Source: Paraflavitalea pollutisoli (lineage in GTDB: Bacteria; Bacteroidota; Bacteroidia; Chitinophagales; Chitinophagaceae). From it: a DNA stretch of 64,000 nucleotides. A program made the translations under genes and the position numbers. The stretch is taken from contig NZ_JARKMX010000008.1 of assembly GCF_029360705.1 (NCBI RefSeq), positions 496,001-560,000 on the forward strand. Direction: 5' to 3'. Shown here piece after piece: positions 26,641 through 35,598 of the stretch. The notes below the pieces were generated by a model. The model was not told the DNA's origin. It saw nothing but the letters and a program-made list of their open reading frames with translations, and did not search any database. How positions within the stretch are numbered: the first letter of the stretch is position 1; each line of letters opens with the position of its first letter.

Positions 26641-27945
26641 TTACCGGTTGGTCTCGCTCACCCAATGGAATTGCTTTTCAGACAAGGGGAATGGCGTCGT
26701 GCGTTTGCGCAACAACAGGTACATCGAATCGGTGTTGGGGTAGCTGGTAAGCTCCACCCACACACTGTCTTTGACGCGGCAGGTAAACCGGCCAAGTACC
26801 ACAGAGTCGCTGTAGCTGCGTTTGAAAGCGATGGTTTGCGTAGCGCTGTCGTATTTCATGCCGGCATACCCGCGGCCATATACTTGCCGGAAGCGTTTAT
26901 CGGTGGTCTTGATGCTGCCGCCATTGTAGTTCTCAAATACGATATTCTGCCAGTACACGGAGTCGGGCGCATGCAGGTTGAGTGTATCCCCAAACCTTGT
27001 TTGTTGCACCACTTCATAAAAGCCTGCTGCCACAGGAAGCGTGCGCGGACTGTTGGCGTTGCCGCGGGCAGCGGGTATCGTGTATTCCAGTTGTCCGTAA
27101 ATGGCCAGTGCCAGGAAAAGCCATTTGGCCGAGCGGGCAATGATACGGCCGCGTTTGGTGGTAAAGGGCCAGGTAAAGATGGGACTGGGCACCGCCTCCA
27201 GGCGGAAGAAAAAACGGATGAGGCGTGGCGTTTCCTGGGCCAGCAAATAGAAACAGAGTATAACGATGGAAATGGAATTGATCTTGACCGGGATGTCGTA
27301 ACTCAGGTTCAGCATCATAACGTTGAAGAACACGCCGGTGGCTACCAATACGCCCAGCGTGGCCGTTTGGCGGAACATCAACAGTAGCGCAGCCGTTACT
27401 TCAATAGCACCCGAGAACATTTCATATTTGGGAGACACGCCTACAAACAACCAGGAAAAACGCATGGGCAGGAAATCGCCCAACGGCGTAGCAAACTGGC
27501 TGATCGACGGGAAGGGCATTTGCATACAAAACAACTTGATGATGCCGTATACAAGGCCCATGAGAATCAGGAAATACCGGATGCCCAGGCAAAACCAGTA
27601 ATTCAGCTTTTGATACCCCGGCCGTTTACGGTCGATCACCGACCAGATCACCATACCTACCACCGCCAGGAACAAACAGGTAGCTACCTGCATCCATTGT
27701 TCGGGGTAATCCCCATTCCCATTCGGAGACTTGGTGGCCGGCGGGATATGAAAAAGGAGTTTATTGAAAAAAAGCGTAACGGCTTCGCTCGCTATATAAT
27801 AATATTTTGATAAGAAGTCGGAGCCGGGAATAACGGATAAAAGGTCCCAGGGACCCAGAAATAAGGCATAAAACAGGAAAAAGAAGCGGAAAATCAGCTT
27901 TTGCCACCAGGTCCAGGTGGAAGTTGGGGTCGTGAGCAAGTCCAT
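26641..27945 (-). CDS. DoxX-like integral membrane protein with C-terminal beta domain
   Basis: A 434-residue protein with about eight predicted membrane helices in the first 290 residues (for example FFFLFYALFLGPWDLL, MQVATCLFLAVVGMVIW, YFLILMGLVYGIIKLFCMQMPFP). Helices around residues 150-230 (FSGAIEVTAALLLMFRQTATLGVLVATGVF) resemble the DoxX/HTTM type. The last 130 residues are non-membrane and beta-rich. Role unknown; DoxX-type proteins have been linked to redox or surfactant functions, which is not evidence here. It is monocistronic and divergent from 28060. Confidence 0.65.
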   Translation of the reverse strand: MDLLTTPTSTWTWWQKLIFRFFFLFYALFLGPWDLLSVIPGSDFLSKYYYIASEAVTLFFNKLLFHIPPATKSPNGNGDYPEQWMQVATCLFLAVVGMVIWSVIDRKRPGYQKLNYWFCLGIRYFLILMGLVYGIIKLFCMQMPFPSISQFATPLGDFLPMRFSWLFVGVSPKYEMFSGAIEVTAALLLMFRQTATLGVLVATGVFFNVMMLNLSYDIPVKINSISIVILCFYLLAQETPRLIRFFFRLEAVPSPIFTWPFTTKRGRIIARSAKWLFLALAIYGQLEYTIPAARGNANSPRTLPVAAGFYEVVQQTRFGDTLNLHAPDSVYWQNIVFENYNGGSIKTTDKRFRQVYGRGYAGMKYDSATQTIAFKRSYSDSVVLGRFTCRVKDSVWVELTSYPNTDSMYLLLRKRTTPFPLSEKQFHWVSETNR

Positions 27946-28059
27946 GCAGTTGGTTTAAGGGCTTAATATACGTCAATTTCCCAGTAAGGGGCATACCAGC
28001 CGGCAGATCCGGGCGTTTATAGAATACCCTAAATCCGTAAACCCTAAATCGTATCCTGC

Positions 28060-28461
28060 ATGAAACAGTTGGAGTACGCGTATTTTCACATCTATCACTT
28101 TTATTACCAGCGTAATCAAGGTCTCACCAGTTTGCCGGCACGTATGCAGACCATGTATACCGTTTCGATCTCCGCCGGCGGATGGATATTACTGCTACAA
28201 ACCATTTTTCTGCGATTGGTCAGGCACGCCTGGTTCACCTCCCAGGATGCAGCCATGATCTTTGCCATCGCCGTGTACCTGGGCGCCGCCTTGTTGTGCT
28301 ACCGTATATTCATCACCCGTAGCTACGATGAAAAGATCTACCAGAAATACGAAACAGACCGTGCGAATAAACCCGGTGGACTGCTCTTCGCCTTTATGAT
28401 GGTCTCTGCCCCTTACCTGTTACTGGCGTTGTTCAAGCAATTTTTTCCTGCACAGCATTGA
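28060..28461 (+). CDS. Small hypothetical membrane protein
   Basis: A 133-residue protein with three hydrophobic segments (about 36-52, 63-83 and 107-127) and a Tyr/His-rich N-terminus (YAYFHIYHFYYQRNQG). A cytoplasmic loop carries a KxYExxRANKPGG stretch. No family recognised. Neighbours are unrelated; the divergent DoxX-like gene is 114 bp away. Confidence 0.6.
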   Translation: MKQLEYAYFHIYHFYYQRNQGLTSLPARMQTMYTVSISAGGWILLLQTIFLRLVRHAWFTSQDAAMIFAIAVYLGAALLCYRIFITRSYDEKIYQKYETDRANKPGGLLFAFMMVSAPYLLLALFKQFFPAQH

Positions 28462-28513
28462 TAGGCAGGTGCGGGTATAATTTGTACAACAAGTACGATA
28501 ATGTCTACAACAC

Positions 28514-28540
28514 AAAGCGTGGTCCCTGGGCCACGCTTTT
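28514..28540 (+). terminator. Terminator after the small membrane protein
   Basis: A perfect nine-base-pair stem (AAAGCGTGG with CCACGCTTT) and an eight-base loop; the T tract is short, so it is a moderate call. A TATTTTTG -7-like box (28543-28550) directly follows and may start the acidic-protein transcript. Confidence 0.6.
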
Positions 28541-28594
28541 GCTATTTTTGACCTGCGAAACGGTATCCATCATTACCCACTAAAATCAGTAGTC

Positions 28595-28921
28595 ATGAGC
28601 AAGAAAGTAAAAAAGCAGGAGTCTGACGAGTCGGAAGACCAGAAATACCCGTTGCCCATTTACGATAAGAAAGACGATATCTATAGCCAGGGTGAAGAAC
28701 TGGGGCTCGATGAGCAGGGAGAAATAATCGATGATGAAGAGGAGGAAGACCTGGACGAGAATGACCTGGATGTACCCGGTTCCGAATTGGACGACGACAA
28801 TGAGGCTATCGGTGAAGAAGATGAGGAGAACAATTATTACAGCCTGGGAGGCGATAACCACGATGACCTCGAAGAAGACCGCGACGAGCTCGATGATGAG
28901 CGGGCCGATGACCGCAATTAG
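28595..28921 (+). CDS. Extremely acidic small protein
   Basis: A 108-residue protein with a short basic start (MSKKVKKQE) and a body rich in Asp and Glu (over 40%), for example DDEEEEDLDENDLD, giving a very low predicted isoelectric point. Predicted disordered, with no signal peptide. I do not recognise a family; acidic tails occur in DNA mimics and histone- or RNA-polymerase-binding proteins, but that is only analogy. Flanking terminators on both sides suggest its own transcription unit. Confidence 0.6.
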   Translation: MSKKVKKQESDESEDQKYPLPIYDKKDDIYSQGEELGLDEQGEIIDDEEEEDLDENDLDVPGSELDDDNEAIGEEDEENNYYSLGGDNHDDLEEDRDELDDERADDRN

Positions 28922-28950
28922 TGCTTTACACCTTCACTTTTATACGAGAG

Positions 28951-28986
28951 GGCGGCTTTTGAAAGAGCCGCCTTTGTGTTTTTGGT
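28951..28986 (+). terminator. Terminator after the acidic protein
   Basis: A seven-pair stem (GGCGGCT with AGCCGCC) with an eight-base loop, followed by TTTGTGTTTTT. A reasonable intrinsic terminator. Confidence 0.65.
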
Positions 28987-29162
28987 GGTCAGGATTTGCC
29001 GGCCTTAAACACCGCAGGACTCGCACCCTGAATGTCCGGATATGGGCAAAAATGCCTGTCGCGTACCATTTGCTCCGTACGACGCAGGTAATTGCCCGCT
29101 GCATCCGGTAATTTTGTTCCCGTTGGAGGGCATCCCTGCGACAAAATATAAAACACTGCGCC

Positions 29163-29471
29163 ATGAAGCCATTGACCATTCTCATCACTGGTCCACTGCC
29201 TGTAGCGGGTCATTTGGAACCCCACCTGCAGCGCATGATGGAAGAAGCCGACGCGGTCAAGGAAATGGGGCATGTGCCGGTCATGGGCCGCTGGGTGGGT
29301 GAAGCCCGGTTCGAGACAAGCCTGGCCACCGTAGCCCGGCAGGTGCTCCATCACTGTGATGGGGTGATCCGGATCAAAGGTCCCTGTGTCAAAGCGGATG
29401 AGATCGTACAGATCGCGGTCAACCTGAACAAACGGGTATACCGCGACCGCGCAGAATTGCCCATCGTATAA
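29163..29471 (+). CDS. DUF4406 / nucleoside-2-deoxyribosyltransferase-like protein
   Basis: A 102-residue protein: LTILITGPLPVAG, then a helix with EADAVKEMGHVPVMGRW, then HHCDGVIRIKGPCVKADEIVQIAVNLNKRVYRD. The order (Gly-Pro start, long helix with 'MGH.P', 'CD..+.+.G...S..E...A...G..VY') is the pattern of small nucleotide-deoxyribosyltransferase-like proteins. Compared with true enzymes the catalytic region is not clear, so biochemical activity is uncertain. It is isolated, convergent with topoisomerase III. Confidence 0.55.
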   Translation: MKPLTILITGPLPVAGHLEPHLQRMMEEADAVKEMGHVPVMGRWVGEARFETSLATVARQVLHHCDGVIRIKGPCVKADEIVQIAVNLNKRVYRDRAELPIV

Positions 29472-29541
29472 ACCGTTCCTGCATACATAGCCATGAAGAA
29501 CTATCCTCAAAAAGGGCACCCGGCCAGTTTCAATGGGAGAT

Positions 29542-29574
29542 CTCCTGTACCCTTCCATAGGGTGCAGGAGCTTT
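29542..29574 (+). terminator. Hairpin after the DUF4406-like gene
   Basis: An 11-pair stem with one G-T pair (CTCCTGTACCC with GGGTGCAGGAG), seven-base loop, followed by CTTT. The T tract is short; it may serve both convergent genes. Confidence 0.5.
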
Positions 29575-31711
29575 AACCCGGTTCTACAACCGGTTCAAAG
29601 CCTGCATTGAAGCTGATCTTCCCTTCCACTTCGGCACCAGTACCAGCCAGTTGCAATCCCTTGATCTTACCGGTCTTTCCTTTCGTCAGCAGGTCGGTGA
29701 TCTGTTTGTCGGAGAGTTTTTTGCCAAACAATTCGAAGGGCAGCTTGAAGCCGCAGACCTTGAAGTTGGCGCAGCCATAGGCCGTGTTGCCTTTCTTCAA
29801 CGGATGGGCCTTGCATTTGGGACATTGTTGCTCTTCAATGGCAACAACCTTTTTGGGTTCTTTGGGCTTGGGTTCTTTTTTCGGCTTTTCTTCTTTGTCC
29901 TTTTCTTTCTTCTCGGGTTGTGCTGTTGCCACCGAGATCACTTTGTAGGTCGCCGTTTTCACTTCCTGCGTCAGGTCGATCACCATCTGGATCAGTTCCT
30001 GCTTGAAAGTTTCCATCGCATATTCCCCTTTTTCGATCAGTCGTAATTTGCGTTCCCAGATACCGGTGAGTTCCGGACTCTTCAGCAGTTCGGTTTGGAT
30101 GGTATCGATCAGGTCGATGCCGGTTTGGGTGGCGAAGATGTTCTTCTTGCGTTTCTCGATGTATTTGCGGCGGAAGAGTGTTTCAATAATGTTGGCACGG
30201 GTAGAAGGCCGGCCGATGCCGTTGTCCTTCAGCAATTCGCGCAGGTCTTCATCATCCACCTGTTTGCCGGCCGTTTCCATGGCGCGTAGCAGCGTAGCCT
30301 CCGTGAATGCCTTGGGCGGCGATGTTTTGCCTTTGTGGATGCGGGGCGTGTGCGGACCACTCTCCCCTACGGTAAATACTGGTAGGATGCGTTCTTCGTC
30401 TTCCCCTTCTTTGGGTTCGGGTTTGTCGTTGGCGTACACTTCTTTCCAACCGGGCTCCAGGATCTGTTTGCCCGTTACTTTAAACGCCACCTGCCCTACC
30501 TTACCGAGTACCGTGGTATTGGCGATCTTACATTCTGGGTAGAAGGCCGCGATGAAGCGCCGCGCCACCAGGTCATAAATACGTTTCTCTTCCGGCGACA
30601 GCCCCGATGGGTACATCCCCGTGGGGATGATGGCATGGTGATCCGTTACTTTCTTATCGTCGAAGACGGTTTTGAGTTTGGGAATGGGATTGGCCAGGAT
30701 CGGCGCCGTCAGCGCTGCATAGGGCGTCAGGTCTTTCATGATGCCCTCGATCTTGGGATGCAGGTCTTCCGACAGGTAGGTCGTATCTACGCGCGGATAG
30801 GTGACGAGCTTTTTTTCGTACAGGTTTTGAATGTACTTCAGCGTATCGTCGGCCGAATAAGCATATTTCTTATTGGCTTCTACCTGCAGGGCTGTAAGGT
30901 CAAACAGCCGCGGGTTGCCTTCCTTGCCATCCTTCTTTTCGAAGGAGGTGATCTCGAAAGGATGTTCTTTGAGATAAGCCAATCCTTTTTCGGCGCGGTC
31001 CAGTACTTTGATGCGGTCGATGGTGGCCGTGAATTCCGTATCCCGGTACACGGTCTTCAGTTCCCAATACTCTTCCGTTTGGAAGGCGTTGATCTCTTTT
31101 TGCCGGGCAACGATCATCGCCAGCGTCGGGGTTTGTACCCGGCCGATGGAGAGGATGGTTTTGCCCTGCGCAAATTTCTTGGTGAAGAGACGCGTCGCGT
31201 TCATGCCGAGCAGCCAGTCGCCGATGGCGCGGGCACTGCCGGCCGCATAGAGGTTGTTGTATTGGGCCGAATCTTTGAGCTTCTGAAAACCTTCCCGGAT
31301 AGCAGCCTCCGTAAGCGAGGAGATCCAAAGGCGTTTTACCGGTGCGGCACATTGCGCTTTGAGCAATACCCAGCGCTGAATGAGTTCGCCTTCCTGGCCG
31401 GCATCACCACAGTTGATGACCTCTTCGCATTGGCTCACCAGTTTTTGAATGACTTTGAATTGCTTTTCGACGCCGTCGTTGGGGATGAGTTTGATGCCAA
31501 AGCTGGGCGGTATCATGGGCAGCGCTTCGAGGCGCCAGTACTTCCAGTCGTCGGTATAGTCGTGGGGTTCTTTCAGGGTGCAGAAATGCCCAAAGGTCCA
31601 GGTCACCTGGTACCCGTTGCCCTCGAGGTAACCCTCTTTACGTTCTTTCGCCCCGATGACGGCGGCAATGTCACGGGCCACACTGGGTTTTTCTGCAATA
31701 CAAACCTTCAT
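29573..31711 (-). CDS. topB: DNA topoisomerase III
   Basis: A 712-residue type IA topoisomerase that relaxes and decatenates DNA. The TOPRIM domain carries the metal-binding acidic residues (E7 in CIAEKPS, then D103-A-G-Q-E107-G-E109). The active-site Tyr305 is in KLVTYPRVDTTYLSED. The GRVQTPTL motif at about 190-197 and the GIGRPSTRANIIETL motif near 490 are typical. A Lys/Glu-rich linker at about 607-635 (KEKDKEEKPKKEPKPKE) is followed by one Cys4 zinc-like motif (CPKCKAHP...CANFKVCGF). It ends with a topoisomerase-III-type C-terminal repeat (FELFGKKLSDKQITDLLTKGKTG). Two unknown genes lie upstream on the same strand. Confidence 0.97.
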   Translation of the reverse strand: MKVCIAEKPSVARDIAAVIGAKERKEGYLEGNGYQVTWTFGHFCTLKEPHDYTDDWKYWRLEALPMIPPSFGIKLIPNDGVEKQFKVIQKLVSQCEEVINCGDAGQEGELIQRWVLLKAQCAAPVKRLWISSLTEAAIREGFQKLKDSAQYNNLYAAGSARAIGDWLLGMNATRLFTKKFAQGKTILSIGRVQTPTLAMIVARQKEINAFQTEEYWELKTVYRDTEFTATIDRIKVLDRAEKGLAYLKEHPFEITSFEKKDGKEGNPRLFDLTALQVEANKKYAYSADDTLKYIQNLYEKKLVTYPRVDTTYLSEDLHPKIEGIMKDLTPYAALTAPILANPIPKLKTVFDDKKVTDHHAIIPTGMYPSGLSPEEKRIYDLVARRFIAAFYPECKIANTTVLGKVGQVAFKVTGKQILEPGWKEVYANDKPEPKEGEDEERILPVFTVGESGPHTPRIHKGKTSPPKAFTEATLLRAMETAGKQVDDEDLRELLKDNGIGRPSTRANIIETLFRRKYIEKRKKNIFATQTGIDLIDTIQTELLKSPELTGIWERKLRLIEKGEYAMETFKQELIQMVIDLTQEVKTATYKVISVATAQPEKKEKDKEEKPKKEPKPKEPKKVVAIEEQQCPKCKAHPLKKGNTAYGCANFKVCGFKLPFELFGKKLSDKQITDLLTKGKTGKIKGLQLAGTGAEVEGKISFNAGFEPVVEPG

Positions 31712-31831
31712 ACGCGCTTAAAGCGGCAAATGTCGGGAATTTTTGGGCGTTATGCCCTCGTTGAAGGGTGGATCGGCGTGAATGTGTATATCTCGTGGAT
31801 GCGGGTGGCCCTGGGTATGGGCCACTGGCTG

Positions 31832-32095
31832 TTATTGGTCAAATTCGGCCGGTAGTTTTTCCCTGGCAGCGGCTTCGATGGCTTCGAACAGGGGGGCGAA
31901 AAACATAGCGTCTTGCTTGGACTCCAGTACGGGTTGAAGAAACGATCCCAGCCAGTATTTAACATGCAAGGCATGTATGGCCGGATGGCCAGTGAGCGTG
32001 ACTTGTGCATCCCAGGATTCTTTGATGCCTTCCAGTTCCACATCAGCCAGGCAGGGCTGGTCGTTGCCGGTGAATTCAATTTGTACGATGATCAT
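31832..32095 (-). CDS. Small hypothetical protein upstream of topB
   Basis: An 87-residue protein (MIIVQIEFTGNDQPCLADVELEGIK start), no signal peptide or membrane helix. ATG 32095 is preferred over TTG 32104. It follows the 225-residue gene by 13 bp, so the two are probably translated from one message. Its C-terminal AAAREKLPAEFDQ is helical. No family is recognised. Confidence 0.6.
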   Translation of the reverse strand: MIIVQIEFTGNDQPCLADVELEGIKESWDAQVTLTGHPAIHALHVKYWLGSFLQPVLESKQDAMFFAPLFEAIEAAAREKLPAEFDQ

Positions 32096-32108
32096 AGAGA
32101 ACAAACAA

Positions 32109-32786
32109 CTATTGGGCTTTTGGTTGTATTTGCTCTACCAGTTTCCCTTCGACATCGATCAACCATATTTGTTCGTACGGACCGCCGAAGTATTCCACCA
32201 GCATGTCGAGCGGAAAGAGGTGGTCGAGTTCCGGCTCGGTCAGGTCTTCATCGTTGTGTAATACCACACCGCCGATCTCATGGCCAAAGAGCCGTTCGCC
32301 GAGCATATTGATCACGTACAGTTTGATCAGTTTTTGCATCGACCGGGTAGGCGGTCCGGGCAGCGTAGCGCACACGTGTAGGTTGATCAACTGGTCTTCC
32401 GGTTCGTCGGGTAATACGAAATACAATTCCTGCGGATCGATGCCGATGGTGCGCAGGTGTGCGTCGAGATGGAGAGGCGCCGCGCCCACGGGATTCAGCC
32501 GGATGAGTTCCCAGCGTGGCAGTTCGGGGGCTTCGTCCAGCAATTCGTCGGCTGCGTCGAAATACTGGGTTCTTCCTTCGGCTGATATGACGAGTTGGGG
32601 TTTCGCTTTGTTGGCCTTATCGCACAATACATAGGCCGATAAATAGCGGTGATAGGCTTTGATCTGCGTCATAAGGTCGGCCATCAACCAATCCATTTCT
32701 TTGGATGGCCGTTCGGATAAGACCCGAAACTGCGACTCATGTTGTACAAACCACTCCCAGAATTGCGCGGCCGATCCTTCCTTCAT
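32109..32786 (-). CDS. Hypothetical cytoplasmic protein
   Basis: A 225-residue protein starting MKEGSAAQFWEWFVQHESQF, with 'KAKPQLVISAEGR' and a C-terminal region rich in charged and aromatic residues (YFGGPYEQIWLIDVEGK). Proteins with an N-terminal 'FWxWF...' and a later 'L+ISAeG' occur in Bacteroidota without assigned function; I recognise the pattern but not a function. It has no signal peptide. First gene of a probable operon with the 87-residue protein and possibly topB. Confidence 0.6.
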   Translation of the reverse strand: MKEGSAAQFWEWFVQHESQFRVLSERPSKEMDWLMADLMTQIKAYHRYLSAYVLCDKANKAKPQLVISAEGRTQYFDAADELLDEAPELPRWELIRLNPVGAAPLHLDAHLRTIGIDPQELYFVLPDEPEDQLINLHVCATLPGPPTRSMQKLIKLYVINMLGERLFGHEIGGVVLHNDEDLTEPELDHLFPLDMLVEYFGGPYEQIWLIDVEGKLVEQIQPKAQ

Positions 32787-32975
32787 AGGTGTCCAATTTT
32801 TTAGGAATTACTAATGGCTCACCAAACATATTAAATTTAATTAAGACGGTCACATCACTTTTGCATGAACATTTGCGGCAAGGCTAACCAGCAGGTTGTT
32901 AAAGTTTTGTCAGGCCAGTGCCGCTGCCGTAATTCCGGGGGCCAAAGCCTTATCTTAGTTCAAAATCCCCTTTTT

Positions 32976-33821
32976 ATGGCCGTTCGCCGCAACCGGTACT
33001 TACTGCTCAACCACGTGTTTTGTGGATTATTGGTGTTGTTGGTACTCAATGATCATCTCTTCAAAACCACGTATGGCAATTGGTGGACGGGCAAATTGTC
33101 CGACGCTGCGGGCATCATCCTGTTGCCGTTGGTGCTGGGTTTTGTGTTTCCGAAACTGCGCCTGCATGTTTTGTGGATGAGTGCGCTGTTCTTTGCCTGG
33201 TGGAAATCGCCCTTGTCGGCAAGCTTCATTACCTGGTACAACCAATGGGCGCCGATGGCCATTACCCGCGTGGTGGATTACAGTGATCTGCTGGTATTGG
33301 TGTTGTTGCCGGTTCCTTACTATTTGTTGCAACGGGTCGATGGTGCGCATCGGCTGGCCATCCACAAGGTCCATCCTGCTTTTGTGTTGTTGCCTGCCAT
33401 GGTTGCCTTTATGGCTACTTCCGCGCCCTATTATTACCGGTACAACCGCAGTACGGGTAACCTGCATTGTCTGAACTGTTATATCGATATAAAGCTCAGT
33501 CAGGAACAGATCGTTCAACAGCTCGCCGCCGGTCACATTCTATTCGACAGCGTGCGTAGTTTGCAGGACACGGTGTATACTCCTGTCGATACCATACGGG
33601 CTGCGGTGAAAGAATACAAGATCAATCAGCTCGTGATCGAGGGCGATACCTTGCAGGCGGTCGATTTTACCATGTTGGATCGCAGTGGAGGCAAAACCAG
33701 GGTCTATTTTACGGGCATGCAGGTGGCGCCCTATGACTTCAACGACTGGCGCCTGGCAAAGAAAATGCGTAAGCTGTACCGCAGTAAGATATTCAAAGAG
33801 CTACGTTCGCATGTTGAATAG
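32976..33821 (+). CDS. Hypothetical membrane protein with periplasmic C-terminal domain
   Basis: A 281-residue protein with four or five hydrophobic segments in the first 165 residues (LLNHVFCGLLVLLVLNDHLFK, AAGIILLPLVLGFVFP, LLVLVLLPVPYYLL, AFVLLPAMVAFMATSA) and a soluble C-terminal part containing CLNCYIDIKLSQEQIVQQL. ATG 32976 is chosen because the upstream in-frame start (32865) would add a Cys-rich tail not typical of a membrane N-terminus. Function unknown. It ends only 7 bp before a repeat array. Confidence 0.6.
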   Translation: MAVRRNRYLLLNHVFCGLLVLLVLNDHLFKTTYGNWWTGKLSDAAGIILLPLVLGFVFPKLRLHVLWMSALFFAWWKSPLSASFITWYNQWAPMAITRVVDYSDLLVLVLLPVPYYLLQRVDGAHRLAIHKVHPAFVLLPAMVAFMATSAPYYYRYNRSTGNLHCLNCYIDIKLSQEQIVQQLAAGHILFDSVRSLQDTVYTPVDTIRAAVKEYKINQLVIEGDTLQAVDFTMLDRSGGKTRVYFTGMQVAPYDFNDWRLAKKMRKLYRSKIFKELRSHVE

Positions 33822-33827
33822 TTCAGT

Positions 33828-33900
33828 CCTTGAGGCCTGTATTCCCTTGTTGCCTACGGTGCCTTGGTGCCTCGTTGCCTTTTTGCCTCGTTGCCTTTTA
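33828..33900. repeat. Degenerate octamer tandem array (CCTCGTTG-like)
   Basis: About nine units with an 8-9 bp period: CCTTGAGG, CCTGTATT, CCCTTGTTG, CCTACGGTG, CCTTGGTG, CCTCGTTG, CCTTTTTG, CCTCGTTG, CCTTTTAT. The array lies between a stop codon (33821) and the ATG at 33947, so it occupies the leader of the hydrolase gene. A similar array is at 35810-35899. Confidence 0.7.
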
Positions 33901-33946
33901 TCCGTATATTCAATCAACCATTCCTGCCATTGAAATACGCATCATC

Positions 33947-35221
33947 ATGAAACAAACCTTGCTTTGCCTGCTCGCTATAAGTCTTTTAGCTGCCGTGTTG
34001 TCCTTTTCGCATCAAACCAATAACGCCCCCGCTCCTGCCGTCATCATCACGCCGTCGGTCAAAAGCCGGATCGATGCCACGTTGAAGGGATATATCGATC
34101 AGGGCAAAACAGTCGGCGTGTCGGCCCTGATCTTCGAACACGGAAAAGAAGTATACTACAACGCCTTCGGGATGGCCGATCGGGAAGCCAACCGCCCCAT
34201 GGACCGCAATACCCTCGTGCGCATCTTCTCCATGACCAAACCCGTAACCGGCGTAGCCCTGATGACCCTGTACGAGAAGGGCGCCTTTCAACTCGACGAA
34301 CCCTTGTCTAAATACTGTCCCGAGTTCAAGGATATGAAAGTGTACAAAGGTGTCGATGCCAATGGCAACCTGATCACGGAGCCTGCCAAGCGCCCCATCA
34401 CCATCCGCGATATTACCCGCCATACCGCCGGCTTTGCCGATAACAGTATCCCCGCCCTCGCCAGCCTGGTGAAGCAATCGGACTACATGAACCTCAACAA
34501 CGACCTTGCGGAAATGGCCAAAAGGCTGGCCGCGATCCCGCTACAGTTTCATCCCGGCGATCAATGGAACTATGGTCCCTCGGTGGATGTACAGGCTTAT
34601 CTCGTCCAAAAACTGTCGGGCAGGCCCTATGATCAATACTTGCAGGAAACGCTCTTCAGGCCCCTGCAAATGAACCATACGCGGTATGTAATACCAGGGG
34701 CAGACCTCGATCGCTTTGCGGCCCTGTATAACCGCAGCCCTTCGGGTGACCTGACCCGGGTTCCCGACTCTTCCGCCAACAAGATGAACGCCGCCAATTG
34801 GGCCCTCAAACCCGGCGGCTGGGGCCTTACTTCCACCCTCGACGACTACATGAAATTTACCCAGATGCTCGTCAACAAAGGCGCTTTGGGCAAAACGCGC
34901 ATACTGAAACCCCAGACGGTGCAACTCATGAGCACCAACCAGCTGTCGGATACCATCACCCAACGGATGTGGTTGCCCAGCAAGGGACGCGTAGGCTTTG
35001 GGATCAACTTCGCGGTACGTACCCAGCCACCCGCCAATGCCAACGAGAACCATGGCATCGTGAGCGAATATTTCTGGGATGGCGCCGCCAGCACCCTTTT
35101 CTGGGTCGATCCCGTCAATGAGCTCACCGCTGTATTCTTCACCCAGGAAATTCCTTTCGACCCCGTCAAAATGCACAAAGGTTTCCGTGATGCCATCTAC
35201 GGTGTTTACGGCGCGAAATAG
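33947..35221 (+). CDS. Secreted serine hydrolase, class C beta-lactamase fold
   Basis: A 424-residue exported protein with signal peptide MKQTLLCLLAISLLAAVLSFS. The active-site motif S95-M-T-K98 (RIFSMTKPVTG) and the tyrosine region (QWNYGPSVDV, Y209) fit the beta-lactamase/DD-peptidase fold, with a late GAAST segment in the position of the third motif. The usual 'YxN' Asn is replaced here (Y-G-P), so penicillin-binding activity is not certain; many such proteins are esterases or D-aminopeptidases. ATG 33947 is chosen for the signal peptide. Confidence 0.85.
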   Translation: MKQTLLCLLAISLLAAVLSFSHQTNNAPAPAVIITPSVKSRIDATLKGYIDQGKTVGVSALIFEHGKEVYYNAFGMADREANRPMDRNTLVRIFSMTKPVTGVALMTLYEKGAFQLDEPLSKYCPEFKDMKVYKGVDANGNLITEPAKRPITIRDITRHTAGFADNSIPALASLVKQSDYMNLNNDLAEMAKRLAAIPLQFHPGDQWNYGPSVDVQAYLVQKLSGRPYDQYLQETLFRPLQMNHTRYVIPGADLDRFAALYNRSPSGDLTRVPDSSANKMNAANWALKPGGWGLTSTLDDYMKFTQMLVNKGALGKTRILKPQTVQLMSTNQLSDTITQRMWLPSKGRVGFGINFAVRTQPPANANENHGIVSEYFWDGAASTLFWVDPVNELTAVFFTQEIPFDPVKMHKGFRDAIYGVYGAK

Positions 35222-35388
35222 GCAGGTGTGATTGTTTGTTGGACTTGTTGTAGATTGCAGTCCGAAAGCGTCGCAAGAGGCTTGTAATGCGTTCCACGCG
35301 CTGTGACCGGTGGGTCTTCGATGCTGGTTATCGTATTCCAGGAACAAGTTCCCTTCCGAGAGCGCCCGGCCTGGGTGCCGATGGTATG
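35222..35388. other. Intergenic stretch before the repeat arrays
   Basis: The start of a 757-bp gene-free region running to 35978. I see no reading frame, terminator or RNA here. The rest of the region is made of the arrays and promoter described separately; 35720-35809 also holds nothing recognised. Confidence 0.4.
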
Positions 35389-35527
35389 GGTAGTGTACTG
35401 GTAATGCACGGGTAGTGCACTGCGAATGCACTGAGAGAGCACTAAACCCCTGTATAGTCCTGGTAGTGTACCGGAGCTATCCTGGAACATACGTAGTATA
35501 GTCCGCATACAGTCCACATACAGTCTG
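35389..35527. repeat. Imperfect 11-bp tandem array
   Basis: Twelve units of exactly 11 bp with one 7-bp insertion (AAACCCC): GGTAGTGTACT, GGTAATGCACG, GGTAGTGCACT, GCGAATGCACT, GAGAGAGCACT, [insert] TGTATAGTCCT, GGTAGTGTACC, GGAGCTATCCT, GGAACATACGT, AGTATAGTCCG, CATACAGTCCA, CATACAGTCTG. The units drift from a GGTAGTGCACT type to a CATACAGTCC type, but the period holds. No frame is open across it. Confidence 0.65.
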
Positions 35528-35598
35528 CCTACTTTATCTCCCCTTTTCGGGTACTATGCCGATGCGGTTATGTTGGCCGTACTACCCTTCCTGCTCCC

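Noticed and set aside
31805-31825. Terminator between the 87-residue gene and topB
   Set aside because: A 7-bp hairpin is present but has no T tract on the relevant strand.
30635-31855. 406-codon plus-strand frame opposite topB
   Set aside because: Shadow of the topoisomerase gene.
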